From Streptomyces fagopyri (lineage in GTDB: Bacteria > Actinomycetota > Actinomycetes > Streptomycetales > Streptomycetaceae): DNA of 64,000 nt. The notes beneath the pieces are model-generated. The model saw only the letters and a program-made list of their open reading frames with translations. It was not told the origin of the DNA and searched no databases. The DNA lies in NCBI RefSeq assembly GCF_009498275.1, contig NZ_CP045643.1, positions 3,410,001-3,474,000 of the forward strand, written 5' to 3'. A program made the translations under genes and the position numbers. Positions 25,665 through 35,649 of the stretch are shown piece by piece; the first letter of the stretch is position 1, and the number at the start of each line of letters is the position of its first letter.

Positions 25665-25852
25665 GTCGAGGGTGGCCACGCGATCGCGACGTCGTTTCCC
25701 CAGGGGACACCCTGGGTTCCCGCCTCCTTCCCCGTCTCTTCGCCAGGCTCAACCCGCCCCTTCCCCACCCTCTCCCCGCTCTCCCCTCGCCCTTCCGGAT
25801 CCCTCCCGGCGCGCGAGTTCACCCACGACCACGGGCGGGCCATCTTTGCTAG

Positions 25853-25868
25853 ATTGGTCTACACCACA
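25853..25868. promoter_or_regulatory. DasR operator (dre) of nagB
   Basis: ATTGGTCTACACCACA matches the dre consensus A(C/G)TGGTCTAGACCA(C/G)T at all but a few outer and central bases. It overlaps a TAGATT -10-like hexamer 50-70 bases before nagB, the position expected for DasR repression relieved by glucosamine-6-phosphate. Confidence 0.85.
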
Positions 25869-25919
25869 CGTGTTCCCTTTGGTTCCCGGCGAGTCCCTCC
25901 CCAGATCGGCAGGCCCAGC

Positions 25920-26705
25920 GTGGAAGTTGTCATCGTTCCGGACGCCAAGGCGGGCGGCGAGCTGATCGCCGAGGCCATGGCGCAACTGCTGCGGCGCAAG
26001 CCCGACGCCCTGCTCGGCGTGGCCACCGGCTCGACGCCGCTGCCCATCTACGAGGCACTGGCGGCGCGGGTCGGCTCCGGCGCCGTGGACGCCTCGCGGG
26101 CACGGGTCGCCCAGCTCGACGAATATGTGGGGCTCCCCGCCGACCACCCCGAGTCCTATCGGTCGGTGCTGCGGCGCGAGGTGCTCGAACCGCTCGGGCT
26201 GGACATGGCCGCGTTCATGGGACCGGACGGCGCGGCGCCGGACGTCCAGGCCGCCTGCCTGGCGTACGACCGGGCCCTGGCCTCGGCCGGCGGGGTCGAC
26301 CTGCAGATCCTCGGCATCGGGACGGACGGGCACATCGGCTTCAACGAACCGTGCTCCTCGCTCGCCTCGCGGACCCGGATCAAGACACTGACCGAGCAGA
26401 CCCGGGTCGACAACGCGCGGTTCTTCGAGGGCGACATCGAGCAGGTGCCGCACCACGTGATCACCCAGGGCATCGGCACGATCCTGGAGGCCCGGCACCT
26501 GGTGCTGCTCGCCACCGGTGAGGGCAAGGCCGACGCGGTCGCCGCGACGGTGGAGGGTCCGGTCGCCGCGGTGTGCCCCGCCTCGGCGCTCCAGCTCCAC
26601 CCGCACGCGACGGTCGTCGTGGACGAGGCGGCGGCGTCCGAGCTGAAGCTCGCGGACTACTTCCGGCACACCTTCGTGAACAAGCCGGACTGGCAGGGGA
26701 TCTAG
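25920..26705 (+). CDS. nagB: Glucosamine-6-phosphate deaminase
   Basis: The 261-residue NagB converts glucosamine-6-phosphate to fructose-6-phosphate and ammonia. Motifs are LLGVATGSTPLPIYEAL (phosphate loop), AQLDEYVGLP (catalytic Asp) and GIGTDGHIGFNEP (Asp-Gly-His-Ile-Gly-Phe-Asn-Glu). GTG 25920 begins VEVVIVPDA, the family start. It is a key DasR-regulon gene: the enzyme consumes the DasR ligand. It is convergent with dasD across a strong terminator. Confidence 0.96.
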   Translation: MEVVIVPDAKAGGELIAEAMAQLLRRKPDALLGVATGSTPLPIYEALAARVGSGAVDASRARVAQLDEYVGLPADHPESYRSVLRREVLEPLGLDMAAFMGPDGAAPDVQAACLAYDRALASAGGVDLQILGIGTDGHIGFNEPCSSLASRTRIKTLTEQTRVDNARFFEGDIEQVPHHVITQGIGTILEARHLVLLATGEGKADAVAATVEGPVAAVCPASALQLHPHATVVVDEAAASELKLADYFRHTFVNKPDWQGI

Positions 26706-26775
26706 GGCGCGCCGCGAGGCGGGCGGGACCTCTCCCGGCACGCCCCGGGCCGCCGGCCCCCGTACGCGCGCGACG

Positions 26776-26824
26776 AATGAAGGCGCCGGACCCCCTGTCG
26801 AACAGGGGGTCCGGCGCCTTCATT
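26776..26824. terminator. 22-bp perfect bidirectional terminator
   Basis: The arm AATGAAGGCGCCGGACCCCC plus TG pairs fully with its complement across loop TCGAA, between convergent nagB and dasD. Confidence 0.92.
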
Positions 26825-26843
26825 TACGCGGGCCGGGGGTCCG

Positions 26844-28388
26844 CTACTCCCCCGCGATGGCCTCCGCCGCCGCCCGGCCGCAGACCCGGGCCGCGCCGTA
26901 GGTCGCGATGTGCGGGGCGCCCCGGGGCGGAGCCTGCGGGACGCCCATCTCCACCACGATCGTGTCGGGGCGGGCGGCCAGCAGGGTGTCGAGGGTGGTC
27001 GCCATCCAGGCGTGCCGGTGTTCGTCGCGGACGACGGCGACGATCCGCCGGGAGCCCGCCGCGGCCAGGACCTCGGCGGCCGCGTCGTCGCCCGAGAAAC
27101 CGCCGGTCTCCGTGCCGGGCACGAGCCGGGCCAGCTCGGCGGCGACACCCCAGGGGGTCTCGTCACCGACGGCGATGTTCGCGACCGGCGTGAGCGCGGC
27201 CACGTAGGGAGCACCGGTGAGCGGGGTGTACGGCCCGGAGGAGGTGACCCGCAGCGCGCGTCGTGCGGCGATCAGCCCGATCTCTTCGCCGTCCCCCGGA
27301 CCGCCGCCGTCCGCGCCGCTCCCCGAACCCGTGTTCTCCGCGCGCCGCGCCGCCGCGGCGGTCGTCCACCGGGCCAGCGCCCGGACCCGCGCCGCCGCGT
27401 CCGCGAGCCGCTCCTCGGCCAGTTCACCGGTGCGGACCGCCGAGACCAGGGCGTCGCGCAGCCGTCGTACCGTCTCGTCGTCCGCGAGGCCGCCGCCCAC
27501 ACAGATCGCGTCCGCGCCGGCTCCGATGGCGAGGACGCTGCCCCGCTCGATGCCGTACGTCGCGGTGATGGCCTGCATCTCCATGCCGTCGGTGACGATG
27601 AGTCCCTCGTAGCCGAGTTCCTCGCGCAGCAGACCGGTCAGGATGCGGCGGGAGAGCGTGGCCGGGCGGTCCGGGTCCAGGGCCGGGACCAGGATGTGCG
27701 CGCTCATCACCGCACGGGTGCCCGCGGCGATCGCGGCCCGGAACGGGGCGAGTTCACGTGCCTGGAGGACCGGCAGGCCGGCGTCGATGCGCGGCAGGGC
27801 GTGGTGGGAGTCGACCGCCGTGTCGCCGTGCCCGGGGAAGTGCTTGGTGCAGGCCGCGACGCCGGCGGACTGCAGGCCGGTGACGTAGGCGGCGGTGTGC
27901 CGGGCCACCAGATCGGTGTCGGCGCCGAAGGAGCGTACGCCGATGACCGGGTTCCCGGGGTTGGAGTTCACGTCCGCGGACGGGGCCCAGTTGAGGTTCA
28001 CCCCGCAGTCCGCCAGGCGCCGGCCGAGCGCCGAGGCCACCTCCCTGGTCAGTTCCACGTCGTCCACCGCGCCCAGCGCGTGGTTGCCGGGATAGGAGGA
28101 GCCGGACCGGACCTCCAGACGGGTGACGTCGCCGCCCTCCTCGTCGATGGCCACGAGGACGTCGTCGCGCTCCGCGCGCAACTGGGCCGTCAGGGCGGAG
28201 AGCTGTTCGGGCGAGGCGATGTTCCGGCCGAAGAGGCCGACCGAGGCCAGGCCCTCACCGAGCCGGCGCAGCACCCAGTCGGGGGCCGTGGTCCCCGTGA
28301 AGCCGGGCTGCAGGACGGTCAGCGCGTCGCGTGTCAGGTCATCCTTGTCCGCGTTGGACGCGGCTGTTCCGCTGGCGAGTGTCGTCAT
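26844..28388 (-). CDS. dasD: Beta-N-acetylglucosaminidase, GH3 family (DasD-like)
   Basis: The 514-residue GH3 protein has the (beta/alpha)8 domain with ACTKHFPGHGDTAVDSHHALP, the KH-D-x-H catalytic loop of NagZ-type N-acetylglucosaminidases, and VTDGMEMQAI, which carries the nucleophile Asp. A second alpha/beta domain ends the protein. There is no signal peptide, so it acts on imported chitobiose in the cytosol, releasing GlcNAc. It lies eight bases after dasC, so it is co-transcribed with the transporter. It is split from dasC by its own ATG 28386-28388 with AAGGGA upstream. Confidence 0.92.
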   Translation of the reverse strand: MTTLASGTAASNADKDDLTRDALTVLQPGFTGTTAPDWVLRRLGEGLASVGLFGRNIASPEQLSALTAQLRAERDDVLVAIDEEGGDVTRLEVRSGSSYPGNHALGAVDDVELTREVASALGRRLADCGVNLNWAPSADVNSNPGNPVIGVRSFGADTDLVARHTAAYVTGLQSAGVAACTKHFPGHGDTAVDSHHALPRIDAGLPVLQARELAPFRAAIAAGTRAVMSAHILVPALDPDRPATLSRRILTGLLREELGYEGLIVTDGMEMQAITATYGIERGSVLAIGAGADAICVGGGLADDETVRRLRDALVSAVRTGELAEERLADAAARVRALARWTTAAAARRAENTGSGSGADGGGPGDGEEIGLIAARRALRVTSSGPYTPLTGAPYVAALTPVANIAVGDETPWGVAAELARLVPGTETGGFSGDDAAAEVLAAAGSRRIVAVVRDEHRHAWMATTLDTLLAARPDTIVVEMGVPQAPPRGAPHIATYGAARVCGRAAAEAIAGE

Positions 28389-28396
28389 CGGGGGCG

Positions 28397-29254
28397 TTAT
28401 CCCTTCACGGCGCCCGCGGTCAGCCCCGCGGCCATCTTGCGCTGGACGATGAGGAAGAGGACGACGATCGGCACGGCCATCATGGTGGCGCCGGCCATCA
28501 TCGGGGCGTACTCGGTGCCGTGCTTGGTGGTGAAGTTGCCGAGCCAGACGGTGGCGGTCTGGTTCTTCTGGCTCATCAGCATCAGGGCGTAGAGGTACTC
28601 GTTCCACGCCTGGATGAACGCGTACACCGAGGTCGCGACCATGCCGGGGGCGAGGAGCGGGAAGACCACCCGCAGGAAGGCGCCGGTGCGTGAGCAGCCG
28701 TCGACCATGGCCGCCTCCTCCAGTTCCTTCGGGATGTTGACGATGAAGCCGCGCAGTGTCCACACCGTGAAGGGCAGGACGAAGGTCAGGTAGGTGATGA
28801 CCAGGCCGGAGAGCCGGTCGTACTGATCGAGGTCGTTGAGGAGCAGGAAGACCGGGATGATCATGGCGACGAGCGGGACCATCTGGACCGCCAGGATGCC
28901 GACGATCACGATCTTGCGGCCGCGGAAGGCGAAGCGGGAGATGGCGAGCGCGGCGAGCATGCCCACCACGATGCCGATCACGACGACGGACAGGGACACG
29001 ATCAGGCTGCGGCCGACCGGGCCCCAGAAGTCCGCGATGTCCAGCGCGCGGCGGAAGTTGTCGAGCGTCACCCCGGTGGGGAACAGGCTCGGATCCGGGT
29101 CGATGGCGTCCTTCGCGGGCTTGAACGCCGTGTTCAGCATCCAGTAGACCGGGAAGCCGGCGGTGACGAAGACGAGCAGGCCGAGGACGTTCCAGCCGAG
29201 CTTGGACCTGCGGGGTCCGGAGGGCGTACGCCTCGGTGTGGCGACGGCGCTCAT
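28397..29254 (-). CDS. dasC: Chitobiose ABC transporter permease DasC
   Basis: The 285-residue MalG-type permease has six spans and the EAA loop ELEEAAMVDGCSRTGAFLRVVFPLLAPG, which docks the ATPase. ATG 29252-29254 overlaps the dasB stop as ATGA. No ATPase gene is present; in S. coelicolor the shared ATPase MsiK drives this system. Confidence 0.95.
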   Translation of the reverse strand: MSAVATPRRTPSGPRRSKLGWNVLGLLVFVTAGFPVYWMLNTAFKPAKDAIDPDPSLFPTGVTLDNFRRALDIADFWGPVGRSLIVSLSVVVIGIVVGMLAALAISRFAFRGRKIVIVGILAVQMVPLVAMIIPVFLLLNDLDQYDRLSGLVITYLTFVLPFTVWTLRGFIVNIPKELEEAAMVDGCSRTGAFLRVVFPLLAPGMVATSVYAFIQAWNEYLYALMLMSQKNQTATVWLGNFTTKHGTEYAPMMAGATMMAVPIVVLFLIVQRKMAAGLTAGAVKG

Positions 29255-30237
29255 TCGACCTCTCCGATCTTGAGCATCTGACGCATGTAGACGGCGACCA
29301 CGCCGAGCAGGAGCAGCACGGTCAGCAGGGCGATCGCCGATCCCTGGGCATAGTCGTTGACCACGAAGGCGCGGTCGTAGGAGTAGGTGGTGAGCAGCTG
29401 GAACTCGGCCTCGGGGTGGCCGCCGCGCATCACGAAGACCTGCGGGAAGACTCCCATGTCCCAGATGACGGAGAGCGTCGTCAGCATCACGACGATCGGC
29501 TTGAGGATGGGGAGCGTGACGTAGCGGAAGACCCCCCACGAGCCGGCGCCGTCCAGGCGGGCCGCCTCCTCCAGTTCCTGGGGTACCTGCGTCAGCCCCG
29601 CGCTGAGCGTGATGACGACGAAGGGCACCGCGCCCCACACCACCAGCAGCATGATCACGGCCAGGCCCTGCGGTCCGCTGGCGAACCAGTTGTGGCCGAC
29701 CATGTCGACGCCGGGCAGCTTGCTCAGCACCGCGTTGAAGACGCCGTAGTCCGAGTCGAAGAGCCACTTGAACACGGTGGTGGCCACGATGATCGGCATG
29801 CCCCAGCCGGCCACGAGCGCGATGTTGACGAGCGTCTTGACCCAGCCGGAGACGCGCTGGAGGAGCAGCGCGATCAGCATGCCGGCGACCATCGTGAAGA
29901 CGACGGATCCGCCGGCGAAGATGATCGTGCGAAGGACGACGGACCAGAACTCGCTGTCGCCGAGCACCTTGGTGAAGTTGTCGAGGCCGACCGACTCGGC
30001 GGGCTGGAAGCCCCAGAGCTGGGACTGGCCGAACTTCTGGAAGGACAGGGTGACGAGCCGGACCAGGGGGTAGCCCATGACCAGCGCGAGGATCAGCAGA
30101 CAGGGGGCGAGCAGGGCCCAGGGGACGGCGCTCCCGCCGGGGGCCCGCCTTCTGCGGGGCGCCCTGGGGACCGCCGGTGGCGATGCCTGCCGCGCGGGTG
30201 GCGCCTTGGTCGGGGTGGTCGTGTCTGCGGCACTCAT
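29251..30237 (-). CDS. dasB: Chitobiose ABC transporter permease DasB
   Basis: The 328-residue MalF-type permease has a basic Pro-rich N-terminus, then six spans, and the EAA motif QELEEAARLDGAGSWGVFRYVTLPILKP. It is coupled to dasC by a 4-base overlap and separated from dasA by a hairpin, so it is probably expressed at a lower level than dasA. Confidence 0.95.
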   Translation of the reverse strand: MSAADTTTPTKAPPARQASPPAVPRAPRRRRAPGGSAVPWALLAPCLLILALVMGYPLVRLVTLSFQKFGQSQLWGFQPAESVGLDNFTKVLGDSEFWSVVLRTIIFAGGSVVFTMVAGMLIALLLQRVSGWVKTLVNIALVAGWGMPIIVATTVFKWLFDSDYGVFNAVLSKLPGVDMVGHNWFASGPQGLAVIMLLVVWGAVPFVVITLSAGLTQVPQELEEAARLDGAGSWGVFRYVTLPILKPIVVMLTTLSVIWDMGVFPQVFVMRGGHPEAEFQLLTTYSYDRAFVVNDYAQGSAIALLTVLLLLGVVAVYMRQMLKIGEVE

Positions 30238-30274
30238 CGCGCGCTCCTCAGCGGTCCCTCAGGTCGTACGAGAA

Positions 30275-30321
30275 GCAGGGCCCCGTCCCCGGAAGTGTTC
30301 CCGGGGTCCGACGGGCCCTGC
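30275..30321 (-). terminator. Attenuating hairpin between dasA and dasB
   Basis: GCAGGGCCC and GGGCCCTGC arms with an inner CCCCGG/CCGGGG helix form a long imperfect stem. It would lower read-through from dasA into dasBC, a common device for binding-protein operons. Confidence 0.7.
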
Positions 30322-30328
30322 GCTCAGG

Positions 30329-31615
30329 TCACTTGGTGTTGATGACCTTGTCGATCGCGGCGTCCGCTTCCTTCGCGGCGGCCTCGACCGACTTCTTGCC
30401 GGTGCCGATGTTCTGCAGCATGGTCTGCAGGACCTGGGCCTTCTCGACCTGGCCCCAGCCCGGCGCCATCGGCACGAACCAGCTGCTCTCGGCCGCGGTG
30501 GCCGGGACGACCGTCGCCGGGTCGTTCTTCAGGGTCGCGAGGTCGGTCTTGTTGTTGGGCAGGTTGCCCTTGCCCATCAGACCCTTCTGGCCCGTGGAGC
30601 CGGTGAAGGCGTTGATCCACTCGCCGGCGAGGGCCTGTGCCTTGGACTTCACCGGGATGGCGAGGTCGGAGCCGCCGAGGAAGACGGGCAGGTTCTTGCC
30701 GGACGGGCCGGGCATCACGAAGTTCTCGAGGTTGCCCTTGAGCTTGCCGGTCTTGTCGTTCTTCGGGTCCTCGGAGGTCGCGCCCTCCCAGGCGGCGCCG
30801 AAGATCATGGCGGACTTGCCCTGGCCGTAGACGATGTAACGGTCGGACTCGTCCTTGGTCTTGTCGCCGTGCATGTACTTGTCGACGACGTTCTTGAACT
30901 CGTTGAGGCCCTTGACCGACTCGGGCGAGGAGAGGCCGGCCTTCCACTGGCCGCCCTCGTCCTTGGCGATGGCGCCGCCGGCGTCGTAGACGAAGGACAT
31001 CGCGGCGTACCAGTCGCGGGTGGGCTGGTACCAGGCGTTGAACTTGCTCCCCTCCTTCTTCTGGATCTTGTCCAGGTCGGAGGTGAGCTCCTGGTACGTC
31101 TTGGGGGTCGCCTTGACGCCGGCCGAAGCCGCCACGTCCTTGCGCCAGTTGCCGACGCGGCCACCGGCGTAGTACGGCACGCCGTAGGTCTTGTCCTGGT
31201 AGGTGACCGACGCCTTCAGGCCGTCCAGCCATCCGGCCGAGTTGTCGAACTTCGTGGCGTCGACGGGGGCGAAGGCTCCCTTGACCATGTAGCCGAGCAT
31301 CTCGGTGTTGCCCATCTCGACCACGTCGGGGGCCTTGTCGGTGGCGAGAACGGCGTCGAGCTTGGCGTTCTTGTCCGGCCAGCCGTAGTACTCGTGGTTG
31401 ATCTTGACGCCCGGGTGCTTCGCCTTCACCGCCGCGTCCGCGGCCTTGACCAGCTCGGGCCAGTTGTTCTGGGCGTCCACGGTGAGCCAGACGGTCAGTT
31501 CCTTGGCGTCCGCGCCCTTGTCCGACCCCCCGGACTTGTTGTCACTGTCCCCGCACGCCGCGATGGAGACCATCATGCCCGCGATACCGATCGCAGCTGC
31601 CAGCTTCCGCTTCAC
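30329..31615 (-). CDS. dasA: Chitobiose-binding lipoprotein DasA
   Basis: The 428-residue ABC solute-binding lipoprotein has the N-terminal signal KRKLAAAIGIAGMMVSIAAC (lipobox with Cys21), a Ser/Gly linker, then a SBP family 1 domain (TVWLTVDAQNNWPELV, VPYYAGGRVGNWRKD). The GTG at 31613-31615 follows GAGGAGGGT at ideal spacing. It binds N,N'-diacetylchitobiose at the cell surface and feeds DasBC. DasR represses it through the dre at 31713. Confidence 0.96.
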   Translation of the reverse strand: MKRKLAAAIGIAGMMVSIAACGDSDNKSGGSDKGADAKELTVWLTVDAQNNWPELVKAADAAVKAKHPGVKINHEYYGWPDKNAKLDAVLATDKAPDVVEMGNTEMLGYMVKGAFAPVDATKFDNSAGWLDGLKASVTYQDKTYGVPYYAGGRVGNWRKDVAASAGVKATPKTYQELTSDLDKIQKKEGSKFNAWYQPTRDWYAAMSFVYDAGGAIAKDEGGQWKAGLSSPESVKGLNEFKNVVDKYMHGDKTKDESDRYIVYGQGKSAMIFGAAWEGATSEDPKNDKTGKLKGNLENFVMPGPSGKNLPVFLGGSDLAIPVKSKAQALAGEWINAFTGSTGQKGLMGKGNLPNNKTDLATLKNDPATVVPATAAESSWFVPMAPGWGQVEKAQVLQTMLQNIGTGKKSVEAAAKEADAAIDKVINTK

Positions 31616-31712
31616 GTCACCCTCCTCAGGGATGCCATAAACCCCCCTGCCCACCGCGGTGACACACGCCGAATCGCTGCCGATTACTGCCCGTGGGGCT
31701 GGGACCTGGACC

Positions 31713-31728
31713 AATGGTGTAGACCAGT
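31713..31728. promoter_or_regulatory. DasR operator (dre) of dasA
   Basis: AATGGTGTAGACCAGT matches 14 of 16 positions of ACTGGTCTAGACCAGT. It lies about 100 bases upstream of dasA in the 403-base dasA/dasR divergent region, which holds no gene. A second half-like sequence, GCCTAGACCTAGA, follows at 31741. Confidence 0.85.
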
Positions 31729-31870
31729 ACGGGGAGCTTGGCCTAGACCTAGAGGGGTGTCAAGGGTGTGTAAGCCCGGCCGACCGTCCGTTATCGGACC
31801 TACATATGCAAGGACCTTTAAGTAGGTAAGTGGCATAAACGGCAGGGCTGTTCAGGAACCTCGCGCGCAC

Positions 31871-31886
31871 GATGGACTAGACCAGC
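31871..31886. promoter_or_regulatory. dre-like site upstream of dasR
   Basis: GATGGACTAGACCAGC shares 12 of 16 positions with the dre consensus. It stands on the dasR side of the divergent region, 15 bases before a TATATAGA sequence (31901) that may serve as -10 for dasR, suggesting autoregulation. Confidence 0.6.
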
Positions 31887-31970
31887 AGGTACCCCGACGG
31901 TATATAGAGGGGATCACGGAGCGTGCGGGAGACACTCACACACGAAGCCGTGCCACGATGTGAGCCGTGA

Positions 31971-32783
<813 letters not shown>

Positions 32784-32796
32784 CCGCGGCCGGACA

Positions 32797-32819
32797 CCGG
32801 CGCGTGAACCGGGCGCCGG
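32797..32819 (+). terminator. Hairpin after dasR
   Basis: CCGGCGC and GCGCCGG arms with a nine-base loop lie 14 bases after the stop. Confidence 0.55.
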
Positions 32820-32999
32820 CCGGCCGGGTCCTGGCACCGGCCGAATCGCGCCGTCCGACGCCCCGCCGACGCCCCGCGGGCCGCGCGCCACCCCTCGTAC
32901 CGACGTGCGAGGAGCGGTCCCGGCGAGGCCTGTCGGGAGCGATGCGCGGGGCTCCCGCGCCACCGGACACCAACCCTCCACATCCCCCACCGGAGATGG

Positions 33000-33018
33000 G
33001 GTTCCATAAAGCGGAACC
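33000..33018. promoter_or_regulatory. Inverted repeat in the symporter promoter
   Basis: GGTTCC-N7-GGAACC sits just upstream of a TAGATT -10-like hexamer (33025-33030), covering the -35 zone. It is a candidate operator for the DUF3311/symporter operon; the regulator is unknown. Confidence 0.5.
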
Positions 33019-33074
33019 GTCGCCTAGATTTCCTGCCCGTTGCACAGGTGACCAGCGAGGGGACGGAGCCGCAC

Positions 33075-33356
33075 ATGTCAGACGTGCCGGAAGCGACACC
33101 ACCGGTGGTGAGACCCGACCGAACGGTGACACCGGTCCGCGTGGTGATCGCCCTCTGCCTGATCGCCCCGTTCGTGGCGATGCTGTGGGTCGGCTCCTAC
33201 GCGAAGACCGACCCGGCCTTCATCGGCATCCCGTTCTTCTACTGGTACCAGATGCTGTGGGTGCTCGTCTCGACCGCGCTCACCGTGACCGCGTACCAGC
33301 TGTGGCAGCGTGACCAGCGCGCCCGCGCCACCACGAAGGGCGGTGCCGACGCATGA
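33075..33356 (+). CDS. DUF3311 small membrane subunit of SSF transporter
   Basis: The 93 residues have two membrane spans (VVIALCLIAPFVAMLWVG and FFYWYQMLWVLVSTALTVTAY). DUF3311 proteins are encoded directly before sodium:solute symporters and are likely accessory subunits. ATG 33075 has GAGGGGAC upstream. The stop overlaps the next gene as ATGA. Confidence 0.9.
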   Translation: MSDVPEATPPVVRPDRTVTPVRVVIALCLIAPFVAMLWVGSYAKTDPAFIGIPFFYWYQMLWVLVSTALTVTAYQLWQRDQRARATTKGGADA

Positions 33357-34963
33357 ACGACGGCGTGAACGGCGTGGCACTCGCCGTCTTCATCTTCTTC
33401 TTCGCGGCCGTCACGGTCCTGGGCTTCCTGGCCGCGCGCTGGCGCAGGGCCGACAACGAGCACAGCCTCGACGAATGGGGCCTGGGCGGACGGTCGTTCG
33501 GCACCTGGGTCACCTGGTTCCTGCTCGGCGGCGACCTCTACACGGCGTACACCTTCGTCGCGGTACCGGCCGCGATCTACGCGGCGGGAGCGGCCGGCTT
33601 CTTCGCCGTGCCGTACACGATCCTGGTCTACCCGCTGGTCTTCACGTTCCTGCCGCGCCTGTGGTCCGTCTCGCACAAGCACGGCTATGTGACGACGTCG
33701 GACTTCGTGCGCGGCCGCTTCGGCTCCAAGGGCCTGTCCCTCGCCGTGGCCGTCACCGGCATCCTCGCGACCATGCCGTACATCGCGCTCCAACTGGTCG
33801 GCATCCAGGCCGTGCTGGACGTGATGGGCGTCGGCGGCGGCGAGAACACCAACTGGTTCGTCAAGGACCTTCCGCTCCTCATCGCCTTCGGCGTGCTGGC
33901 CGCGTACACGTACTCCTCCGGCCTGCGCGCGCCCGCACTGATCGCGTTCGTGAAGGACACCCTGATCTACATCGTGATCGCGGTGGCCATCATCTACATC
34001 CCGATCAAGCTGGGCGGGTTCGACGAGATCTTCCACTCGGCGAGCGAGAAGTACGCCGCGGCCGGCGCGGGCGGGATCGTACCGGCCCAGGCCGGGCAGT
34101 GGACCTACGCCACCCTGGCGCTCGGCTCCGCGCTCGCCCTGTTCATGTACCCGCACTCGATCACCGCGACGCTGTCCAGCCGCAGCCGTGAGGTGATCCG
34201 CCGCAACACCACGATCCTGCCCCTCTACTCCCTGATGCTGGGCCTGCTCGCCCTGCTCGGTTTCATGGCGATCGCCGCCGGGGTGAAGGTCACCAACGGC
34301 CAGCTCGCCATCCCGCAGCTCTTCGAGGACATGTTCCCGGACTGGTTCGCCGGTGTGGCCTTCGCGGCGATCGGCATCGGAGCCCTCGTCCCCGCGGCCA
34401 TCATGTCCATCGCGGCCGCGAACCTCTTCACCCGCAACATCTACAAGGACTTCATCAAGCCGGACGCGACCCCGCAGCAGGAGACGAAGGTCTCCAAGCT
34501 GGTCTCGCTCCTGGTGAAGGTGGGCGCGCTGGTCTTCGTCCTGACGATGGACAAGACGGTCGCCATCAACTTCCAGCTCCTGGGCGGCATCTGGATCCTG
34601 CAGACCTTCCCGGCGCTGGTCGGCGGTCTGTTCACGCGCTGGTTCCACCGCTGGGCGCTGCTCGGGGGCTGGGCGGTCGGCATGCTCTACGGCACGCTCG
34701 CCGCCTACGGGGTCGCCTCGCCGACACAGAAGCACTTCGGCGGCAGCTCGAAGGAGATCCCCGGGATCGGGGAGATCGGCTACCTCGGCCTGACGGCGTT
34801 CGTCATGAACGTGGTGGTCTCCGTCGTCCTCACCTTCGTCCTGCGCGCCTTCAAGGCCCCGGACGGCGTGGACGAGACGTCACCGCAGGACTACACGGCG
34901 GACGCCGGCGACCCGGGAGTCAAGGTCGAACTGCCGCCCGCCACCGCGGAGGCGGGCCACTAG
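33353..34963 (+). CDS. Sodium:solute symporter (monocarboxylate-type)
   Basis: The 536-residue SSF protein has about thirteen spans, the N-terminal EHSLDEWGLGGRSFGTWVTWFL segment typical of MctP-like and acetate/pyruvate permeases, and the core GIGALVPAAIMSIAAANLFTRNIYKDF. With its DUF3311 partner it probably imports short carboxylates or amino acids; the exact solute is not shown by sequence. Confidence 0.92.
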   Translation: MNDGVNGVALAVFIFFFAAVTVLGFLAARWRRADNEHSLDEWGLGGRSFGTWVTWFLLGGDLYTAYTFVAVPAAIYAAGAAGFFAVPYTILVYPLVFTFLPRLWSVSHKHGYVTTSDFVRGRFGSKGLSLAVAVTGILATMPYIALQLVGIQAVLDVMGVGGGENTNWFVKDLPLLIAFGVLAAYTYSSGLRAPALIAFVKDTLIYIVIAVAIIYIPIKLGGFDEIFHSASEKYAAAGAGGIVPAQAGQWTYATLALGSALALFMYPHSITATLSSRSREVIRRNTTILPLYSLMLGLLALLGFMAIAAGVKVTNGQLAIPQLFEDMFPDWFAGVAFAAIGIGALVPAAIMSIAAANLFTRNIYKDFIKPDATPQQETKVSKLVSLLVKVGALVFVLTMDKTVAINFQLLGGIWILQTFPALVGGLFTRWFHRWALLGGWAVGMLYGTLAAYGVASPTQKHFGGSSKEIPGIGEIGYLGLTAFVMNVVVSVVLTFVLRAFKAPDGVDETSPQDYTADAGDPGVKVELPPATAEAGH

Positions 34964-35016
34964 GCCCCGCCCGGCGGGAGCGGCCGGACCGGGCGCACGA
35001 CAGCGGCACACGCGGC

Positions 35017-35044
35017 GGGCCGCCGGAGAGAAATCCGGCGGCCC
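35017..35044 (+). terminator. Symporter operon terminator
   Basis: GGGCCGCCGGA, loop GAGAAA, TCCGGCGGCCC: eleven perfect pairs. Confidence 0.8.
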
Positions 35045-35074
35045 GTCGCCGTACGTCTGCCGCACACTCTCCGC

Positions 35075-35593
35075 ATGGACATCGTCATCAGGCCGGCGCG
35101 GCCGCGGGAGTACCCCGGCGTCGGCGAGATCACCGTGCGGGCCTATCTCGGGGACGGGCTGCTCGACTACGGGGAGAGCGACCCGTATCTCGGAGCGCTG
35201 CGGGACGTCGCGAGGCGGGCCGCCGCGGCCGAGGTGCTCGTCGCGGTCGAGGGCGAACGGATACTCGGCGCCGTGACCTTCGTCCCGCGGGGCGGCCCCA
35301 TGGCCGACGTCGCGGGGCCCGGTGAGGCCGAGATCCGGATGCTCGCCGTCGCGCGCGAGGCCCGCGGCCGGGGTGCGGGCACCGCTCTCGTGGGCGCCTG
35401 CGTCGACCGCGCACGGGCCACCGGGGGCTGTACGCGCGTGGTGCTGTCCACCCAGCGCACCATGCGCACCGCCCACCGGCTCTACGAGCGCCTCGGCTTC
35501 ACCCGCGCTCCGGAGCGCGACTGGAACCCGGTTCCGCACCTCGACGACATCCTCCTCCTCACCTACGAGTTGGCCCTCAGCCACACTCCGTAG
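35075..35593 (+). CDS. GNAT-family N-acetyltransferase
   Basis: The 172-residue protein has the acetyl-CoA loop EIRMLAVAREARGRGAGTALVGACV and the last-strand motif RTAHRLYERLGFTRAPERDW. It is a single gene between the symporter terminator and the riboswitch. The substrate is unknown. Confidence 0.92.
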   Translation: MDIVIRPARPREYPGVGEITVRAYLGDGLLDYGESDPYLGALRDVARRAAAAEVLVAVEGERILGAVTFVPRGGPMADVAGPGEAEIRMLAVAREARGRGAGTALVGACVDRARATGGCTRVVLSTQRTMRTAHRLYERLGFTRAPERDWNPVPHLDDILLLTYELALSHTP

Positions 35594-35649
35594 CGCGCTC
35601 CCAAGCCGACACGGCACAACATGTGGTGGTGCTTCCTCAGCCCGGCACT

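Larger units (their letters stand above)
24881..25919. other. Gene-free stretch of about 1 kb between kinase and nagB
   Basis: No convincing coding sequence is seen. The stretch holds the kinase promoter, a dre-like site at 25147, a less GC-rich segment at 25100-25235, a GGCCCCC-GGC-GGGGGCC hairpin at 25248-25264, a 26-bp tandem repeat at 25544-25664, and the nagB promoter with its operator. Confidence 0.6.

Noticed and set aside
25405..25880. Long frames through the 26-bp repeats
   Set aside because: Products are repeat-driven Arg/Pro strings and the frame is open on several phases, as expected for GC-rich tandem DNA.
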